From: Sphingomonas sp. 32-62-10
GTDB taxonomy: Bacteria; Pseudomonadota; Alphaproteobacteria; Sphingomonadales; Sphingomonadaceae
Direction of reading: 5' to 3'
Assembly (NCBI GenBank): GCA_002280555.1
Contig: NCEE01000006.1
Span: forward strand, 1-64,000
Length of the DNA stretch: 64,000 bases
Part shown: positions 53,637-61,053 of the stretch, piece after piece
Layout: every line of letters begins with the position of its first letter
How positions within the stretch are numbered: position 1 is the first letter of the stretch
Position numbers and translations under genes: made by a program
Notes under the pieces: model-generated
Database searches by the model: none
Seen by the model: only the letters and a program-made list of their open reading frames with translations
What the model was told of the DNA's origin: nothing

Positions 53637-54554
53637 TCAATACTTGATCCGCGTCGCCGTCAGCTTGCGGGTGCCGAGCTGCACCTGAACGCTGTCCTTG
53701 CCCGCCAGATGGCCCGCACCGACCGCCATGAACACGGTGCCCGGCTTTTTCATGCGATTGTCGATCCATTCGGCCCAGGCAATATTGCGCTTGGTCAACA
53801 GGGCATTGCGCAGTTCCGGCGCGTCGAGCCCTTCGTTCATCGTGATGGCAAGGGCTTCCGGGTCACCCTTGGCCCATTGCGCGACCATCTTGTCGAGTGT
53901 CTCGCCGACCTTGCTCAGGTCCTTCACCGTCTGCTGCAGATAGGCGACCTGCACGTTTTCAGGCAGCGTATCGAACACCGCGAGCTGGCCGTTAAATGTT
54001 TCCAGCGCACCGATCGGCTTGCTGGCGGATTTTGCCGCTGTGGTCAGGATCGTTTCGGCACCGCTGTTTGGATCATAGCCAAGCTTGGGCAGCGGGGCGA
54101 GCGACAGGGTGAGCGCCACGAACCAGGGTTTGATCACTTCGAACTGTGCTGCAGGCAGGCCGTTGTCGGTCAGCGCCTTGGCGAGTGCAGGGCGCTCGAC
54201 TTCGGGCAGCTTTTGCGACAGCGGGGGGCCATCGGTATCGATGATCACCGATCCGAGGATCTTCTGGATTTCAGCAGGTTCGGGCTGGATCACCTCAAGC
54301 ACCAGCTCGTCGCTCTTGTCGAATGCCGTTTTCACCGCTTCGTCGAACCAGCTCAGGCCTGGCTTCAACACGTGGACCGTACCGAACAGATAGATCGTCG
54401 TGTCGGCATCCTTCACCACCCACAGGGCCGGATCGGCATCAACCGTTGCGGCGGCAGGGGCCGGGGCTGCCGTCTGCGCGAGTGCCGGTGCGCCGATCAT
54501 CAGGCTCAGCGGTGCCATCGTCGCCAGCAGGCGCAACTTCAACTTCTCGATCAT
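53637..54554 (-). CDS. TraB/GumN family protein 2, secreted
   Basis: 305 residues from the ATG with AAAGGACTTGAG; an in-frame ATG six codons earlier is weaker. Signal peptide MIEKLKLRLLATMAPLSLMIGAPALAQ. Tiki-type motifs: GTVHVLKPG and GAGHLAG, with LVLEVIQPEP between. Central helices include VAQWAKGDPEALAITMNEGL, shared with paralogue 1 (AAWSTGDLATIARSN). Periplasmic. No surface motif tells the substrate. Confidence 0.85.
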   Translation of the reverse strand: MIEKLKLRLLATMAPLSLMIGAPALAQTAAPAPAAATVDADPALWVVKDADTTIYLFGTVHVLKPGLSWFDEAVKTAFDKSDELVLEVIQPEPAEIQKILGSVIIDTDGPPLSQKLPEVERPALAKALTDNGLPAAQFEVIKPWFVALTLSLAPLPKLGYDPNSGAETILTTAAKSASKPIGALETFNGQLAVFDTLPENVQVAYLQQTVKDLSKVGETLDKMVAQWAKGDPEALAITMNEGLDAPELRNALLTKRNIAWAEWIDNRMKKPGTVFMAVGAGHLAGKDSVQVQLGTRKLTATRIKY

Positions 54555-54591
54555 CTCAAGTCCTTTCATCATACTGAAATATCGTTGAAAA

Positions 54592-55008
54592 CTAGAAAAA
54601 ACGCTTCCAGGTGAAGATCGCGAGAGTTGTCGCGATCGTCGTCAAAAAAATGCCGTCGTGCGATAGCGGCAGCGAGGTTCCTGCCGCATCGCCCAGGAAG
54701 CGGGCGACGAACAACACCAGATAGACGGTCAACCCGACATAGGTGGCCCACAAGTTCGCATCGCGCTCCTGTTCGTCGATCACCTGCATGTAGATGACGG
54801 TACCCCACAGCAAACCGCCAGCAATCAGCGCGAGCCCCACAATCATCAGCGCCGATCGGAAGGCGTTGTCCGCCAGTTCGGTCGCAAAGCCGAACAGGAT
54901 AGAGCCGATCAGCATCGTGACGATGGTGCCGATCCATGCCGATCGCTGGCGGCGTACCATTGCACCAGCCCGGGCCTGCCAATCATCGCCGCTACGCGTT
55001 TCCTTCAT
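54592..55008 (-). CDS. Small membrane protein, XRE-linked
   Basis: 138 residues from the ATG giving MKETRSGDD, behind CGACGGA; a longer open frame upstream is less likely. Four hydrophobic segments (IGTIVTMLIGSILFGFATEL, LMIVGLALIAGGLLWGTVIYM, ATYVGLTVYLVLFVARFL, IFLTTIATTLAIFTW). Located right after another membrane gene; the three genes to 55688 form a candidate operon. Function unknown. Confidence 0.7.
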   Translation of the reverse strand: MKETRSGDDWQARAGAMVRRQRSAWIGTIVTMLIGSILFGFATELADNAFRSALMIVGLALIAGGLLWGTVIYMQVIDEQERDANLWATYVGLTVYLVLFVARFLGDAAGTSLPLSHDGIFLTTIATTLAIFTWKRFF

Positions 55009-55033
55009 TCCGTCGGGTTTCCGATCCACTGGA

Positions 55034-55474
55034 CTAAGTCCGCCACTTCGCAACAAGATAGGTAACGATCGTCACGCCATAACCGAGCAGGAAGATGCCC
55101 AGTGCAGTCGGCTGTCCGGCCCAGCCGCCCGCTGCCAGTGCCTGCCAGATGGGATATCCTCCCATCATCGCAAACCAGCCCGCACACATCGCGCGAAGGT
55201 TATGCTGCACTGCCAGTTCATCGACCTTGCGAAACATATAGAGTGGCACAAAGATCAGCCCGACCGCCAGCAAGACCGCCATCGCGAGCGCAATACCCGG
55301 ATCGAGTGTCATCGTCGTGAAGCTGAAGAAGCCGCGATTGCCCGGACGTTGATCGAGCACCCCAAAACTGGCGCCAAGCACCGCACCAAATACCAGCGAA
55401 CTGATCAGGTACAGCAGCTTGTTGCGTCGCCGCGCCTGCGTGATGCGTTCGCCCGGGCCGATCGCCTTTCTCAT
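55034..55474 (-). CDS. Membrane protein, XRE-linked
   Basis: 146 residues starting one base after the XRE gene stop (TGA-A-ATG), so translation is coupled. Charged MRKAIGPGERITQARRRNK lead, then three or four hydrophobic segments: LLYLISSLVFGAVLGASFGV, IALAMAVLLAVGLIFVPLYM, then an amphipathic part and GIFLLGYGVTIVTYLVA. Such small membrane proteins are often paired with XRE regulators in alphaproteobacteria; a sensor or regulator-inhibitor role is possible but not shown. Confidence 0.7.
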   Translation of the reverse strand: MRKAIGPGERITQARRRNKLLYLISSLVFGAVLGASFGVLDQRPGNRGFFSFTTMTLDPGIALAMAVLLAVGLIFVPLYMFRKVDELAVQHNLRAMCAGWFAMMGGYPIWQALAAGGWAGQPTALGIFLLGYGVTIVTYLVAKWRT

Positions 55475-55475
55475 T

Positions 55476-55688
55476 TCAAGCGACCGCCCCGTCATTCTCG
55501 CCATCATCGAAAATCTCCTCGATGCTCATGTCGAACAACCGGCCGATGCGGAAGGCGAGCGGGAGCGAGGGATCATATTTCCCCGTTTCGATCGCATTGA
55601 CGGCCTGCCGCGAGACGCCCAGCCGCCCGCCGAGCTCGGCCTGGCTCCAGTCACGTTCCGCGCGAAGGACCTTCAATCTGTTCTTCAT
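55476..55688 (-). CDS. XRE-family transcriptional regulator
   Basis: 70 residues from the ATG giving MKNRLKVLRAERDWSQ with GGACGGGG upstream. A single helix-turn-helix domain: WSQAELGGRLGVSRQAVNAIETGKYDPSLPLAFRIGRLF ends with DMSIEEIFDDG. It has no sensor domain. Two operator-like palindromes lie 60-120 bases upstream, each covering a -35 sequence, so autoregulation is likely. Two membrane-protein genes follow in an operon. Confidence 0.9.
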   Translation of the reverse strand: MKNRLKVLRAERDWSQAELGGRLGVSRQAVNAIETGKYDPSLPLAFRIGRLFDMSIEEIFDDGENDGAVA

Positions 55689-55748
55689 CAACCCCGTCCA
55701 CATCCGCGTGAACTCCACGAGAACCCTAGTCATTGTTCCCTGACCCAA

Positions 55749-55766
55749 TGTCAAGGTACACTGACT
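55749..55766 (-). promoter_or_regulatory. Operator candidate 1 with embedded -35 box
   Basis: TGTCA-N8-TGACT upstream of the XRE gene. The minus strand reads TTGACA (perfect -35) at 55749-55754. No convincing -10 could be picked: GACTAG at 55726-55731 has 17-base spacing but fits poorly. Confidence 0.65.
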
Positions 55767-55788
55767 AATTGCCGCCGATTCGCCAAAA

Positions 55789-55806
55789 TGTCAAGCGTCA
55801 CTGACA
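55789..55806 (-). promoter_or_regulatory. Operator candidate 2 with embedded -35 box
   Basis: Perfect palindrome TGTCA-N8-TGACA, again carrying TTGACA on the minus strand (55789-55794). It lies exactly 40 bases from site 1, about four helical turns. Both share AATGTCAAG-NNN-CACTGAC. Confidence 0.68.
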
Positions 55807-55850
55807 AATGGTAACTCAACCCTTACCAAAGGGTGCGCCCATCGGCATTG

Positions 55851-56957
55851 TCACTGCACCCGCGATACTCGTACGCCGCGTGTTTCGAGCTGTTCGATAA
55901 CGGACCCTGTGCCGATGAAATGGCCAGCCCCGGCCGCAAACAGCATTGTGCCCGGCGTTTTAAGCTGGCGGATCAGGGCGCGCGTCCATGCGCTGTTCCG
56001 ATCGGTGAGCAGCGGTGCGGCCATTGCCGCAGAGCCAGTCGTCGCGACCAGATCGACCGATAGGGCCGAATCGGGGCCAACATCGCCCTTTGCCCAGGCA
56101 TGGATCGCCGCGCGCATATCGGCGCGGCTGCGAACGGGGGCATCGATTGCGGCGTGGAGCATCCGCTGCTGATCCCCCTCAGGCACGGCATTGACGGCGG
56201 CGAGCACCTGGCGGTTATCCTCAATCGCAACGATCGGCTTGTTCGCCGTCCGAAATTGTTCCTCCAGCCAATCGTCCGCGCCGGGACCGGGCAGTTCACC
56301 GCTGCGCACTTCGTTCACCAGTGCAATCGCGACCGATGCAATCCAGCTTGGCATCTGGTCCATCAACCGGGCGGTGGCGGGGGGCAGCGACGCGACAAAG
56401 GCGGCAAGCTTTGCGCGGTGCCCAGCATCCACCCGCGCGGTGAGCGGCGGCAGCATCGGATCCTCGACGAACGATGCGTCGGTTGCTGCTTTGCTGGCGC
56501 TATCCTCGATCGATTCAAGGATCAGCAACCGTGATCTCGCGACGATCCGGTCCAGTGCTGCGGTGCGCCAAGCAAAGCCGGGCGGTAATGTGTGGATGGT
56601 GCCAATCAGGTAGATCGCGGTATCCCGGTCGCCAATCCGCCAGATTGCTGGGCGAGGGCGATAATTCTGCGACAGTTGCGCGAGGCGCACGGTGCCCTCC
56701 ACGGGGGGAATGGCCTTGCGCGCAAGGGATAGCCCATCGTCGCGATCCGGGCCGGGATAGCGCAACTGTGGCGCGCCAGACCGTGATACGGCATCGTCAT
56801 CGCGGGGGGTGTGGTACGCCAGCCGGGGCCGTTGCCGCGCCAAACCTGCATCGACCGGTCCGATCGCTGCTGCCAGCACCATCGCCGCCAGCGTGGCGAG
56901 CGGCCGCCGCAGGAAAGCACGCTGATGCGGCAGAAAGGCAACCCGCGACGGGATCAT
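55851..56957 (-). CDS. TraB/GumN family protein 3, secreted
   Basis: 368 residues, with a longer N-terminus than the other two: MIPSRVAFLPHQRAFLRRPLATLAAMVLAAAIGPVDAG contains a hydrophobic signal or anchor, followed by about 60 variable residues. Then GTIHTLPPG, LLILESIEDSAS and at the end GAGHFIG, the two Tiki-type GxxH motifs. Conserved blocks MPSWIASVAIALVNE and AIEDNRQVLAAVNAVPEGDQQ match those of paralogue 1. It lies on the same strand upstream of the XRE operon. Substrate unknown. Confidence 0.82.
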   Translation of the reverse strand: MIPSRVAFLPHQRAFLRRPLATLAAMVLAAAIGPVDAGLARQRPRLAYHTPRDDDAVSRSGAPQLRYPGPDRDDGLSLARKAIPPVEGTVRLAQLSQNYRPRPAIWRIGDRDTAIYLIGTIHTLPPGFAWRTAALDRIVARSRLLILESIEDSASKAATDASFVEDPMLPPLTARVDAGHRAKLAAFVASLPPATARLMDQMPSWIASVAIALVNEVRSGELPGPGADDWLEEQFRTANKPIVAIEDNRQVLAAVNAVPEGDQQRMLHAAIDAPVRSRADMRAAIHAWAKGDVGPDSALSVDLVATTGSAAMAAPLLTDRNSAWTRALIRQLKTPGTMLFAAGAGHFIGTGSVIEQLETRGVRVSRVQ

Positions 56958-57064
56958 AAGGTTAACAGTTTGCGCTCAGCTGCCCATCGCCGTCAACGGT
57001 TTGGCCGCATGCGGAGCCATTGACCCGCCTTGACGCCCACGCCAAAGGTGCGCGCACATTGCAG

Positions 57065-57952
57065 GTGCGAAAGATTACCCCCTTGGCCGCTCAGCCCCTA
57101 AGCTTTCAACGCATGATCCTGACGCTCCATGATTACTGGAGCGATCATGGCTGCCTGATCCTGCAGCCCTATGACATGGAGATGGGCGCGGGCACCTTCC
57201 ACACCGCCACCACCTTGCGCGCGCTTGGCCCCGATCCGTGGAATGCCGCCTTCGTCCAGCCCTGCCGCCGCCCGACTGATGGCCGTTATGGTGAGAACCC
57301 CAACCGGCTGCAGCATTATTACCAGTATCAGGTGATCCTGAAGCCCAGCCCGCCCAATTTGCAGGAACTCTATCTTGGCAGTTTGGCGGCGATCGGCATC
57401 GACATGCTCAGCCACGATATCCGCTTCGTCGAGGATGACTGGGAAAGCCCGACGCTCGGCGCGTGGGGGCTCGGCTGGGAAGTGTGGTGCGACGGCATGG
57501 AGGTGACCCAATTCACCTATTTCCAGCAAATGGGCGGGTTCGATTGCAAGCCCGTAGCAGGCGAGCTGACCTACGGCCTCGAACGGCTGGCAATGTACAT
57601 CCAGAATGTCGACAGCGTCTATGATCTCGCGTTCAACGACGCTGGCGTTACCTATGGCGACGTGTTCCTGACGAACGAGGTCGAGATGTCGACCTGGAAT
57701 TTCGAAGTCGCGAACACGGACAGCCTGGTCGAACAGTTCAAAATGCACACCGCCGAATGCGAAAATTCGCTCGCGGCCAAACTCCCAATTCCCGCCTATG
57801 AACAGGCGATCAAGGCGAGCCACGTGTTCAACCTGCTCCAGGCACGCGGGGTGATCTCAGTCGCCGAACGCCAGGCGTATATGGGCCGCGTCCGCGATCT
57901 CGCAAAAGGCGCGTGCCAGGCGTGGATGGACAAAAACGGGTGGGCGGCGTGA
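57065..57952 (+). CDS. glyQ: Glycyl-tRNA synthetase alpha subunit
   Basis: 295 residues from a GTG; the frame is open from 57020 and another start could be TTG at 57083, as similarity to GlyQ begins at SFQRMILTLHDYWSDHGC. Class II motifs: RRPTDGRYGENPNRLQHYYQYQV and GAWGLGWEVWCDGMEVTQFTYFQQMGG, with YGLERLAMYIQ near the end. It pairs with GlyS to charge tRNA-Gly. Its stop shares bases with the following DUF559 gene. Confidence 0.95.
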   Translation: MRKITPLAAQPLSFQRMILTLHDYWSDHGCLILQPYDMEMGAGTFHTATTLRALGPDPWNAAFVQPCRRPTDGRYGENPNRLQHYYQYQVILKPSPPNLQELYLGSLAAIGIDMLSHDIRFVEDDWESPTLGAWGLGWEVWCDGMEVTQFTYFQQMGGFDCKPVAGELTYGLERLAMYIQNVDSVYDLAFNDAGVTYGDVFLTNEVEMSTWNFEVANTDSLVEQFKMHTAECENSLAAKLPIPAYEQAIKASHVFNLLQARGVISVAERQAYMGRVRDLAKGACQAWMDKNGWAA

Positions 57953-58428
57953 TCGCAACCGAAAATCCTCCCCGGAACGGGGAGGTGGTGCGCAGCACCG
58001 GAGGGGGCAGGCCGCAAACGCTACGCCGCCCAGAAGTATACGAAGCCCGCCGCGCACGCCGGGAAATGAGCTTGCCTGAGGTATTGTTATGGCAGAGGCT
58101 CAAAGGGTCTCCGCAAGGTGTCGCCTTCCGCAAGCAGCACCCGATCGGACCATATCGCGCAGACTTTTATTGCGCTGCTGCCAAGCTGGTGATCGAAGTG
58201 GACGGTATCGCGCACGATATGGGCGATCGACCGGAGCGTGACATCGAACGGACGACATGGTTGGAAGCGGCGGGTTACCGCGTTTTGCGGATCGGGGCGG
58301 CTGACGTTTTGAAAAATGCTGACGATGCGGCTCAAGCGATTGTTGCGTTTGCGGCGAGCCCCCTCCACCACCAGCCTGAAGAAGGCTGGCGGTCCCCCTC
58401 CCCGCTAGCGGGGAGGATCGAAGAGTGA
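57949..58428 (+). CDS. DUF559 endonuclease-like protein between glyQ and glyS
   Basis: 159 residues from a GTG overlapping the glyQ stop; a later in-frame start at REMSLPEV is possible, since the first 25 residues are encoded by a repeat. The DUF559 core shows EVLLWQRLKGSP, GVAFRKQHPIGPYRADFYCAAAKLVIEVDG and ERTTWLEAAGYRVLRI; the Asp-Phe-Tyr and Ile-Glu-Val-Asp pair resembles the metal site of Vsr-type endonucleases. The last 24 residues (SPLHHQPEEGWRSPSPLAGR) come from the reverse copy of the repeat. Its stop overlaps the glyS GTG (GTGA). Likely nuclease; biological role unknown. Confidence 0.85.
   Translation: MIATENPPRNGEVVRSTGGGRPQTLRRPEVYEARRARREMSLPEVLLWQRLKGSPQGVAFRKQHPIGPYRADFYCAAAKLVIEVDGIAHDMGDRPERDIERTTWLEAAGYRVLRIGAADVLKNADDAAQAIVAFAASPLHHQPEEGWRSPSPLAGRIEE
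57962..58008. repeat. GC-rich palindromic repeat, left copy at the DUF559 gene
   Basis: Forward copy: AATCCTCCCCGG..CGGGGAGG then GGTGGTGCGCAGCACC, ending GGAGGGGG. Two nested hairpins. It encodes the N-terminal residues of the DUF559 frame. Confidence 0.75.
58358..58422. repeat. GC-rich palindromic repeat, right (inverted) copy at the DUF559 gene
   Basis: Reverse orientation: CCCCCTCCACCACCAGCC, then CAGCC..GGCTG inverted arms, then CCCCTCCCCGC-TA-GCGGGGAGGAT. It is the inverted counterpart of the copy at 57962-58008 and ends three bases before the glyS start. Confidence 0.78.
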
Positions 58429-60974
58429 CCGACTTTCTGCTGGAGCTGCGTTCGGAGGAAATCCCGGCGCGGATGCAGGCGAAGGCGCGGGATGACCTCG
58501 CTAAGCTGTTCCTCGCCGAACTGGCCGCCGCCGGGCTGCCTGCGCCTGCGATCACCACCTACGCCACCCCGCGCCGCCTTGCGCTGATCGCGCGCGATCT
58601 GCCGCTCGAGACGGCGGCGGTGTCGGAGGAGATCAAGGGCCCGAAATCGAGCGCGCCGCCACAGGCGCTTGAGGGGTTTCTCCGCAAGACAGGGCTTACC
58701 CGCGACGAACTCGTCGAGCGCGACGGCGTGCTGTTCGCGGTCATCGACAGGCCCGGCCGCGCGACGGCCGATGTGCTCGCCGAAGCAATCCCGCGCATCA
58801 TCCGCGCTTTCCCCTGGCCCAAATCGATGCGCTGGGGTGATGCCTCGCTATCTACGGAAAGCCTGAAATGGGTGCGCCCGCTGCAGGGCATCGTGGCGCT
58901 GCTCGGCACCGACATCGTGCCGTGCGAGATCGCCGGCATCGCCAGCGGCCGCACGACGATGGGGCATCGCTTCCATTCGACCGGCGCGATCGAGATCGAG
59001 AGTGCGGCGACCTATGCAGAGCAACTCCGCGACGCGCACGTCATCGTCGATCAGGATGAGCGCGCGAACATCATTGCGGTCGGCGCGAAGATGGCCGCCC
59101 GAAAGGCGGGGCTGACATTGATCGAGGACGCCGGGCTGCTCGCCGAAAATGCCGGGCTCACCGAATGGCCGGTGCCGCTGCTCGGCCGCTTCGACGAAGC
59201 GTTCCTCAGCGTGCCCCCCGAGGTGATCCAGCTGACGGCGCGGGTGAACCAGAAATATTTCGTGTGCTCGGATGCTGACGGGAAGCTCGCCAACGCCTTC
59301 ATCTGCACCGCCAATATCGATGCGGCGGACGGCGGCGCGAAGATCATCGACGGCAACCGCAAGGTGCTCGCCGCGCGGCTGAGCGATGCCAAGTTCTTCT
59401 ACGACACCGATCTGAAAGTGCCGCTCGACGAGCAGTCGAAGAAGCTCGACCGGATCGTGTTTCATGAAAAGCTCGGCACGGTGGCGGACAAGGTAGTGCG
59501 CGTCGCTAAATTGGCCCGGTGGTTGGTCGAGGAGGGGATTGTAAAATCCTCCCCGCTCGCGGGGAGGGGGACCAGCGAAGCTGGTGGAGGGGGCGTGCCC
59601 CAATCGCCCGCCTCGCCTGCGGAGAACCCCCTCCACCATTTGCCGGAAGAGGCAAATAGTCCCCAGCAACAGGTTGATCATGCCCCGCATGATCAAGGAT
59701 CGTCCGGGGGACGATCCGACCTGTTGCTCCGTGCCGCGGAGGATTTAGCAGACCTCGCCGAACGCGCAGCACTCCTGTGCAAGGCCGATCTCGTCACCGG
59801 CATGGTCGGCGAATTCCCCGAGCTGCAGGGGCTGATGGGCGGATACTACGCCGCCGCGCAAGGCGAAGACCCCCGCATCGCCGCCGCGATCCGCGATCAC
59901 TACAAGCCGGTCGGGCAGGGCGATGACGTGCCCACCGATCCAGTGACGGTGGCGGTGAGCTTGGCGGATAAGCTGGATACGTTGGTTGGGTTTTTCGCAA
60001 TCGGAGAAGCTCCCACCGGATCGCGAGATCCATTCGCGTTGCGAAGGGCAGCACTTGGCGCAATTCGCCTTATTTTGGTGAATGACATACGCGTCCATAC
60101 ATATCATCTGTGTCGCGAAGTCGGCGAAATGCTCCTGTCTCAAACGTTTTTCCGCTTGTCGGAGGCGGGCTCATGTTGGGCTGAAGTCAAACACACTGCG
60201 CTCTTCCAGAGTGCTTTTCGATTGGATGACGACTGCGCAGTCGCGTTACTGCAAATGACAAATGGCGATGTGTTTGAGGAGAAGATCGACCTCCCCGACG
60301 AATTGCCAGATATAGCCTTCGTAGCTGCCGAAATTAGTGCGAATTTGGTGATCGGTAATGAGGCGATCCGTGATTTTTTTGTCGACCGCCTCAAAGTCCA
60401 GCAGCGCGAAGCTGGCGTCCGCCACGACCTGATCGATGCGGTGTTCGCGCTCGGCGGAGAGGATGATCTCGTCCGGCTGCTCGCGCGCGTCCACGCGTTG
60501 CAGGCGTTTATCGGCACCCCCGACGGCGCGAACCTGCTCGCGGGGTATAAGCGTGCGGCGAATATTCTGAAGAAGGAGGGGTTCGAAACCTCCGATAAAA
60601 GCGATCGTCACCCCGGACTTGATCCGGGGTCCCGCTTGTCGGCGACCGAAGTAGAAGCGTCACCCCGGCTCGAGGGCCGGGGTGACGGTGCGGGTGAGGC
60701 TGTCGCCTTACCCTACACCCCCGAACCCGCCGAGGCGGCGCTCATCGCGGCACTCGACATCGCCGAACCCGCCGCTGCTGCCGCCGTTGCCGCCGAGGAT
60801 TTCGAAGCCGCGATGGCTGCGCTCGCATCCCTCCGCGCGCCCATCGATGCCTTCTTCGAAACCGTTATCGTCAATGATTCCGATCGCGCCAAGCGGGCGG
60901 CGCGGCTGGCATTGTTGGAAAAAGTGCGCAATGCCGTGCACGGAGTCGCCGATTTTTCGAAGATCGAGGGGTAA
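58425..60974 (+). CDS. glyS: Glycyl-tRNA synthetase beta subunit with in-frame repeat insertions
   Basis: 849 residues versus about 690 in E. coli. The start is a GTG sharing bases with the preceding stop; MTDFLLELRSEEIPARMQ is the family N-terminus. Core landmarks: HDRIVFHEKLGTVADKVVR-like (DRIVFHEKLGTVADKVVR), KADLVTGMVGEFPELQGLMGGYYA, ADKLDTLVGFFAIG, DPFALRRAALGAIRLIL, FFVDRLKVQQREAGVRHDLIDAVFALGG and the anticodon-binding end. Three extra segments stand out: about residues 374-435 (repeat-derived), 552-648 (AT-richer, not repeat-like) and 728-755 (another repeat). The reading frame is unbroken throughout. Required for tRNA-Gly charging with GlyQ. Confidence 0.94.
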   Translation: MTDFLLELRSEEIPARMQAKARDDLAKLFLAELAAAGLPAPAITTYATPRRLALIARDLPLETAAVSEEIKGPKSSAPPQALEGFLRKTGLTRDELVERDGVLFAVIDRPGRATADVLAEAIPRIIRAFPWPKSMRWGDASLSTESLKWVRPLQGIVALLGTDIVPCEIAGIASGRTTMGHRFHSTGAIEIESAATYAEQLRDAHVIVDQDERANIIAVGAKMAARKAGLTLIEDAGLLAENAGLTEWPVPLLGRFDEAFLSVPPEVIQLTARVNQKYFVCSDADGKLANAFICTANIDAADGGAKIIDGNRKVLAARLSDAKFFYDTDLKVPLDEQSKKLDRIVFHEKLGTVADKVVRVAKLARWLVEEGIVKSSPLAGRGTSEAGGGGVPQSPASPAENPLHHLPEEANSPQQQVDHAPHDQGSSGGRSDLLLRAAEDLADLAERAALLCKADLVTGMVGEFPELQGLMGGYYAAAQGEDPRIAAAIRDHYKPVGQGDDVPTDPVTVAVSLADKLDTLVGFFAIGEAPTGSRDPFALRRAALGAIRLILVNDIRVHTYHLCREVGEMLLSQTFFRLSEAGSCWAEVKHTALFQSAFRLDDDCAVALLQMTNGDVFEEKIDLPDELPDIAFVAAEISANLVIGNEAIRDFFVDRLKVQQREAGVRHDLIDAVFALGGEDDLVRLLARVHALQAFIGTPDGANLLAGYKRAANILKKEGFETSDKSDRHPGLDPGSRLSATEVEASPRLEGRGDGAGEAVALPYTPEPAEAALIAALDIAEPAAAAAVAAEDFEAAMAALASLRAPIDAFFETVIVNDSDRAKRAARLALLEKVRNAVHGVADFSKIEG
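59543..59660. repeat. GC-rich palindromic repeat pair inside glyS
   Basis: Forward copy (AATCCTCCCCGC..GGTGGAGGGGG) and inverted half (CCCCCTCCACC..AGTCCCC) around a spacer of about 28 bases. Same family as the two copies at the DUF559 gene. In glyS it reads KSSPLAGRGTSEAGGGGVP and onward, ending in ANSP. Confidence 0.8.
59665..59728. repeat. Perfect three-way-junction palindrome inside glyS
   Basis: Outer stem AGCAACAGGT (59665-59674) with ACCTGTTGCT (59719-59728) encloses two perfect hairpins: TGATCATGC-CCC-GCATGATCA and GGATCGTCC-GGG-GGACGATCC. Encodes Q/V/D/H/A residues in GlyS. Confidence 0.85.
60606..60687. repeat. In-frame palindromic repeat pair in glyS, CCCGGACTTGATCCGGGG family
   Basis: CGTCACCCCGGACTTGAT.. 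at the left and CCGGCTCGAGGGCCGGGGTG.. at the right, edged by CGTCA and TGACG. It matches the 48034-48124 type. In frame it reads RHPGLDPGSRLSATEVEA and ends in RLEGRGDG. Confidence 0.8.
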
Positions 60975-61053
60975 GCGTTTTTTCCATATAGGTAATAACT
61001 TTTATCACTTTTGAACCAATTCCGCCGGGTCTGGCGGCTGACGGGAATAAGCA

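Noticed and set aside
53130..54614. 494-residue plus-strand ORF opposite the TraB/GumN genes
   Set aside because: Covers two genes on the other strand with clear motifs and signals; Arg-rich non-conserved product.
59543..59728. Misassembly or pseudogene status for glyS because of its length
   Set aside because: The frame is open throughout and the flanking conserved motifs are intact; the inserts are multiples of three, as expected of a working gene.
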